Source of the DNA: Flavobacterium sp.
GTDB lineage: Bacteria; Bacteroidota; Bacteroidia; Flavobacteriales; Flavobacteriaceae
Length of the DNA: 5,361 nucleotides
Reading direction: 5' to 3'
NCBI GenBank assembly: GCA_024709705.1
Contig: JANJWE010000262.1
Span: 1-5,361, forward strand
Positions 1 to 5,361 of the stretch are shown in pieces. Numbering within the stretch: position 1 is the first letter of the stretch; every line of letters starts with the position of its first letter. The notes below the pieces were generated by a model. That model did no database searches, was not told where the DNA came from, and saw only the letters and a list, made by a program, of their open reading frames with translations. A program made the position numbers and the translations under genes.

Positions 1-935
1 GAGGATTAGATTCATCTTTAACCTCTTCTATTGCTTCACGTTTTATGAAAGAAATGGATAAAAAATTACATTCATTCTCTATCGGATTGGATAAAGATGC
101 TCCGGATGTTGTAGCAGCAAGAAAAGTAGCCCAATTTTTAGGCACAGAACATCATGAAATTCATTTCACCATAGAAGAAGGAATTCAAATTTTAGACCAA
201 TTGATTTGGCATTTAGAGACTTACGATGTTACTTCTGTACGTGCGAGTACTCCCATGTACTTTTTGTCGAAAGCTATTACTGATATGGGAATTAAAGTAG
301 TACTTTCAGGAGAAGGTGCCGATGAGATTTTTGGTGGTTATCTCTATTTTAGAAATGCTCCCAGTGTATCCGATTTTCAAAAAGAAACCATAGAAAGAGT
401 TCAAAAATTATTTACTGCCGATTTGTTGCGTGCCGATAAATCCACCATGGCACATGGATTAGAAGCGAGGGTTCCTTTCTTAGATAAAGCATTTTTAGAA
501 TTGGCCATAAAAATTAAACCTGAAGAAAAAATGCCTCAAACGTACCAAGGAATTGAGAAATATATTCTAAGAAAGGCTTTTGACACTCCTGAAAAACCCT
601 ATCTTCCAGACGAAGTTTTGTGGCGACAAAAAGAGCAATTTTCAGATGGTGTGGGCTACAATTGGATAGATACACTCATTGAATATTGTGCCTCTCAAGT
701 TTCAGATTCCGATTTTGAAAAAGCAGCAGAGTTATTCCCTTACAATACACCGCTAACAAAAGAGGCTTTTTATTATCGTTCCATTTTTCATAAACATTTT
801 CCGCAACTTGCTGCAGCTCAAACAGTTCGGAAATGGATACCCAAATGGCAAGAAAACCAAGATCCCAGCGGAAGAGCCAATTCGGCTCATGTTAAAGCAG
901 ATCCTTCAATATCAAAAATAGATATACCCGTTTAA
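1..935 (+). CDS. asnB: asparagine synthetase B, glutamine-hydrolysing (C-terminal part, 5' end outside window)
   Basis: AsnB makes L-asparagine from aspartate, glutamine and ATP in the cytoplasm, through a beta-aspartyl-AMP intermediate. The frame is open from the left edge: codons from base 3 read [14 protein letters not shown] before the first ATG at base 45, so that ATG is internal. GLDSS is the end of the SGGLDSS pyrophosphate loop of the ATP-binding synthetase domain. Further along are [15 protein letters not shown] (bases 306-350) and the [12 protein letters not shown] block (about 450-485). [19 protein letters not shown] (about 621-677) and the late DPSGRA motif are features of the E. 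coli AsnB type as I recall it. About 311 residues are visible. Intact members have about 550, so the N-terminal glutaminase domain with its Cys nucleophile should lie upstream; I cannot see it. No frameshift is seen. The gene ends at TAA and is followed by a terminator, separating it from gyrB. The family is secure; the alternative, a divergent AsnB-like amidotransferase, is unlikely given the E. coli-like tail. Confidence 0.95.
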   Translation, partial: GLDSSLTSSIASRFMKEMDKKLHSFSIGLDKDAPDVVAARKVAQFLGTEHHEIHFTIEEGIQILDQLIWHLETYDVTSVRASTPMYFLSKAITDMGIKVVLSGEGADEIFGGYLYFRNAPSVSDFQKETIERVQKLFTADLLRADKSTMAHGLEARVPFLDKAFLELAIKIKPEEKMPQTYQGIEKYILRKAFDTPEKPYLPDEVLWRQKEQFSDGVGYNWIDTLIEYCASQVSDSDFEKAAELFPYNTPLTKEAFYYRSIFHKHFPQLAAAQTVRKWIPKWQENQDPSGRANSAHVKADPSISKIDIPV

Positions 936-968
936 ATTTTCGTATAGGTTGCGTTTAGTTTGTTTGTT

Positions 969-994
969 AAAGCGTTCTTTCGGGAACGCTTTTT
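969..994 (+). terminator. Rho-independent terminator of asnB
   Basis: A perfect 9-bp stem, AAAGCGTTC (969-977) with GAACGCTTT (984-992), can be extended by a U-G pair around a UUCG tetraloop (979-982). The stem runs into a short T-run (990-994) followed by more T-rich sequence. It begins 33 bases after the asnB stop. There is no matching T-run on the other strand, so it probably works only rightward, insulating gyrB from asnB transcription. Confidence 0.85.
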
Positions 995-1070
995 ATGTTT
1001 TAGTTCTTTAGTAATCATCATATGTTTTGATGTTCATTCACATTCAATTGTTAATAACTTATAGGTATAA

Positions 1071-3095
<2,025 letters not shown>

Positions 3096-3121
3096 TTAAC
3101 AACAAATAAATAACACACAAA

Positions 3122-4057
3122 ATGAAAGTTACAATCGTAGGAGCCGGAAACGTTGGTGCAACTTGTGCCGATGCTATTGCTTACAGAAGAATTGCGAGTG
3201 AAATCGTATTATTAGATATTAGAGAGGGTTTTGCTGAAGGGAAGGCACTTGACATCATGCAAACACAAACCACTTTGGGATTTAATACCAAAGTATCAGG
3301 AAGTACAAACGATTACAGTAAAACTGCAAATAGTGATGTAGTTGTAATTACCTCTGGAATTCCCAGAAAACCGGGTATGACGAGAGAAGAATTAATTGGT
3401 ATTAATGCCGGAATAGTAAAATCAGTAGCTGAAAATCTACTACAACATTCTCCAAACGCTATCGTGGTTGTAGTATCTAATCCAATGGATACTATGACCT
3501 ATTTAACATTAAAAGCTACCGGTTTACCCAAAAACAGAATAATTGGTATGGGTGGAGCATTGGATAGTTCAAGATTTAAAACCTATTTATCTCTAGCTTT
3601 AGATAAGCCTGCAAATGATATTCAAGGAATGGTTATTGGAGGCCACGGCGATACAACTATGATTCCTTTGACACGTTTGGCTTCTTACAATGGAGTTCCG
3701 GTTTCTGATTTTCTCCCTAAAGAAGAACTCGAAAAAGTAGCAGCTGATACCATGGTTGGAGGAGCTACTTTAACCGCATTATTAGGAACTTCTGCTTGGT
3801 ATGCACCTGGAGCTTCAGTTGCTTACTTGGTAGATAGTATTCTTAACGATCAAAAGAAGATGATTCCATGTTCTGTCTATTTAGAAGGAGAATACGGTCA
3901 ACAAGATATTTGTATTGGAGTACCTTGTATCATAGGTAAAAATGGAGTTGAAAAAATAGTTGATGTTCATTTAAACGATGAAGAAAAAGCTAAATTTGCT
4001 AAAAGTGCAGATGCTGTAAGAGCTATGAATGGTGATTTAAAATCAGTATTGGCTTAA
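3122..4057 (+). CDS. mdh: malate dehydrogenase (NAD-dependent, LDH-like type)
   Basis: Malate dehydrogenase interconverts malate and oxaloacetate with NAD in the TCA cycle, in the cytoplasm. The 311-residue length is normal for the LDH-like MDH family. Residues 7-12 (GAGNVG) form the Rossmann dinucleotide loop and Asp32, at the end of the second strand, fits NAD rather than NADP. The active-site loop reads IPRKPGMTREEL: Arg82 occupies the place of the Gln that marks lactate dehydrogenases, which indicates malate/oxaloacetate specificity, and Arg88 is the second loop arginine. LDSSRF supplies Asp148 and substrate-binding Arg151, and GGHGDT supplies catalytic His175. All key residues are present. 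The gene starts 26 bases after gyrB with no terminator or clear promoter between, so it is probably co-transcribed with gyrB. The leader is A-rich (AACACACAAA) without a Shine-Dalgarno core. A strong terminator follows 19 bases after the stop. Assignment as MDH rather than LDH rests on the loop arginine and is firm. Confidence 0.96.
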   Translation: MKVTIVGAGNVGATCADAIAYRRIASEIVLLDIREGFAEGKALDIMQTQTTLGFNTKVSGSTNDYSKTANSDVVVITSGIPRKPGMTREELIGINAGIVKSVAENLLQHSPNAIVVVVSNPMDTMTYLTLKATGLPKNRIIGMGGALDSSRFKTYLSLALDKPANDIQGMVIGGHGDTTMIPLTRLASYNGVPVSDFLPKEELEKVAADTMVGGATLTALLGTSAWYAPGASVAYLVDSILNDQKKMIPCSVYLEGEYGQQDICIGVPCIIGKNGVEKIVDVHLNDEEKAKFAKSADAVRAMNGDLKSVLA

Positions 4058-4076
4058 TCAAGTTAACAATTTTATT

Positions 4077-4107
4077 AAAAGACTGCATTTTATGCAGTCT
4101 TTTTTTT
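4077..4107 (+). terminator. Rho-independent terminator of gyrB-mdh
   Basis: A perfect 12-bp stem, AAAAGACTGCAT (4077-4088) with ATGCAGTCTTTT (4092-4103), closes a 3-base loop. It is followed by a T-run that totals eight Ts (4100-4107, partly within the stem). It begins 19 bases after the mdh stop and should end the gyrB-mdh transcript. The A-run at the left foot gives the reverse strand a short T tail too, but there is no convergent gene for it to serve. Confidence 0.93.
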
Positions 4108-4126
4108 AGATTAATGCGTAAATTAA

Positions 4127-4157
4127 TTGGTTAATCCTATTCATAATTATATATTTG
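4127..4157 (+). promoter_or_regulatory. putative Bacteroidota-type promoter of secDF
   Basis: TTG (4127-4129) and TATATTTG (4150-4157) match the -33 (TTG) and -7 (TAnnTTTG) consensus of the Bacteroidota primary sigma factor, separated by 20 bp, inside the usual range of about 17-23. The site lies just after the mdh terminator, as expected for an independent unit. Transcription should start around 4162-4165, leaving a leader of about 85-90 bases before the ATG at 4251. I found no strong hairpin or recognisable riboswitch in that leader. Confidence 0.78.
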
Positions 4158-4250
4158 CACGTTTTATAAAATTGAAATGAATTGTTAAAATTCGTTTCTT
4201 TACTGTAAATCAAAATCATAACCCACAAAAATTAATTAATTCGAGTAATA

Positions 4251-5361
4251 ATGCAGAGTAAAGGACTTATTAAATTTTTCGCAATTCTATTTGCATTGGT
4301 ATGTATTTACCAACTTTCATTCACTTTTGTTGCCAATAAAGTTAAGGCAGATGCAAAAGCGGCTTCTGGAGGAGATGTTCAAAAAGAAATCAAATACTTA
4401 GATTCTATTGGTAGAGTTGAAGTATTAAATTTAGGATTTGCCTCATTTACCTTTAATGAAGTTAAAGAAAAACAAATCAACAAAGGTCTTGACTTAGAAG
4501 GAGGTATCAATGTGATACTTCAAATTTCTGTAAAGGATATCCTTAAAGGCTTGGCAAACAATTCTCAAGATCCGGTTTTTAATAAGGCTTTAGCTGATGC
4601 TACAACCAATTTAAAAGGAAATCAAACTTATATTGATGCATTCTTTGAAGCATTTGATGCGGCTTCAAATGGCAAAGTAAAATTAGCTTCACCTGATATC
4701 TTTTTCAACAAAAATTTAGATGGAGAGATTGACCTTAAGATGACTGATGCTCAAGTAAAAGCTGTTATCAAAAGAAAGGTTAACGAATCCGTTTTGAGTG
4801 CGTTCGAAGTATTAAGAAAACGTATTGATAAATTTGGAGTTACACAACCTAATATCCAACAATTAGGTGAGTCAGGTAGAATTTTGGTAGAATTACCGGG
4901 TGCTAAAGATGTAGACCGTATTAAAAAGTTACTGCAAAGTACGGCACAATTGGAATTTTGGGAAACATACAAATTTGAAGAAGTTGCCCAATATCTAGGA
5001 AGTGTAAACGAAGCTTTAAAAGCAACTGAAGTAAAAGTAGAAGTTAAAGAAACGGTTAAAAAAACAGGAATCGATTCCCTTTTAACAGACACCTCAAAAG
5101 ATTCATTGGCCAATACTACCGGAAACAATCCTTTGTTTGATAAAATGTTATCTTATGGCGGTGGGCCGGTACTTGGTTATTTTGCACCAAAAGATACAGC
5201 TGCAATTAACGGTTATTTAAATAGAGATTCAAGCAAAGCTCTTTTAACTCCTGAAATGCGATATGCTCGTTTTGTTTGGGGTAAGCCAACTTCAATTACC
5301 AATGATAAAAAAGAACAAATTGAAGCGGTAGAACTCTATGCTCTTAAATCAGACCGAAGCA
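4251..5361 (+). CDS. secDF: protein translocase subunit SecD, probably a fused SecDF (N-terminal part, 3' end outside window)
   Basis: SecD/SecF form an inner-membrane complex that helps SecYEG-SecA by pulling exported proteins out on the periplasmic side, using the proton gradient. The open frame gives 370 residues before the right edge. Residues 6-27 (LIKFFAILFALVCIYQLSFTFV) are the first membrane helix; the rest seen is periplasmic. The KGLDLEGG motif (78-85) is the SecD D1 signature. LRKRIDKFGVTQPNIQQLGESGRILVELPG (188-217) followed by TAQLEFWE (231-238) is the conserved P1 ferredoxin-like region. Residues about 245-300 form a polar, Lys/Glu/Ser/Thr-rich stretch not present in E. coli SecD as I recall it. 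The five other SecD membrane helices and any SecF half would lie downstream. Fusion with SecF is inferred from flavobacterial relatives, whose SecDF is about 1,000 residues. The ATG at 4251 is chosen because it begins directly before the membrane helix; its leader lacks a Shine-Dalgarno core. The gene has its own promoter and is separated from mdh by a terminator. Confidence 0.93.
   Translation, partial: MQSKGLIKFFAILFALVCIYQLSFTFVANKVKADAKAASGGDVQKEIKYLDSIGRVEVLNLGFASFTFNEVKEKQINKGLDLEGGINVILQISVKDILKGLANNSQDPVFNKALADATTNLKGNQTYIDAFFEAFDAASNGKVKLASPDIFFNKNLDGEIDLKMTDAQVKAVIKRKVNESVLSAFEVLRKRIDKFGVTQPNIQQLGESGRILVELPGAKDVDRIKKLLQSTAQLEFWETYKFEEVAQYLGSVNEALKATEVKVEVKETVKKTGIDSLLTDTSKDSLANTTGNNPLFDKMLSYGGGPVLGYFAPKDTAAINGYLNRDSSKALLTPEMRYARFVWGKPTSITNDKKEQIEAVELYALKSDRS

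Noticed and set aside
4177..4188. Tiny upstream frame (ATG AAT TGT TAA) in the secDF leader, possibly a regulatory leader peptide as with SecM or VemP.
   Set aside because: Three codons are too few for an arrest peptide, and there is no hairpin pair that would hide the secDF start.
4230..4241. 12-bp palindrome AATTAATTAATT just before the secDF start.
   Set aside because: It is a simple A/T repeat that is likely by chance in an AT-rich leader and forms no stable RNA hairpin.
4751..5128. Open frame of 125 codons on the minus strand inside secDF.
   Set aside because: It lies wholly antisense to well-conserved SecD coding sequence, has no recognisable motifs and no promoter of its own. It is a by-product of codon use on the plus strand.

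Overview
The window is an AT-rich chromosomal segment of a member of the Bacteroidota, most likely class Flavobacteriia. Three things point there. The GyrB sequence is of the compact type lacking the large C-terminal insertion of E. coli, and its N-terminus and IDA-type C-terminus are ones I associate with flavobacteria. The SecD-type protein starts with an MQSKGLIKFF-like membrane anchor as in flavobacterial SecDF. The two clearest promoters carry the Bacteroidota -7 element TAnnTTTG, and none of the visible start codons has a strong Shine-Dalgarno sequence. All genes are on the plus strand and all three visible stop codons are TAA.

Layout: (1) bases 1-935 hold the C-terminal synthetase half of glutamine-dependent asparagine synthetase B (asnB), cut by the left edge and closed by a UUCG-loop terminator. 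(2) A 219-base gap (936-1154) carries that terminator and a Bacteroidota-type promoter for the next gene. (3) gyrB (1155-3095) encodes DNA gyrase subunit B; its likely start is the ATG at 1155, not the in-frame TTG at 1113, which lies inside the promoter -7 element. (4) mdh (3122-4057), malate dehydrogenase, follows only 26 bases later with no terminator between, so gyrB and mdh are probably co-transcribed. (5) A strong 12-bp terminator at 4077-4107 ends that unit, and a consensus promoter (TTG, 20 bp, TATATTTG) starts the next. (6) Bases 4251-5361 encode the first 370 residues of a SecD/SecDF translocase subunit, cut by the right edge.

The genes share no pathway: amino-acid synthesis, DNA supercoiling, the TCA cycle and protein export. 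They are housekeeping functions in about three transcription units (asnB end, gyrB-mdh, secDF). I see no mobile element, tRNA/rRNA, CRISPR, toxin-antitoxin or defence gene, and no evidence of an undescribed system. The points most worth a second look are the near-identical promoter cores of gyrB and secDF, the gyrB-mdh coupling, and the extended periplasmic region of SecD.
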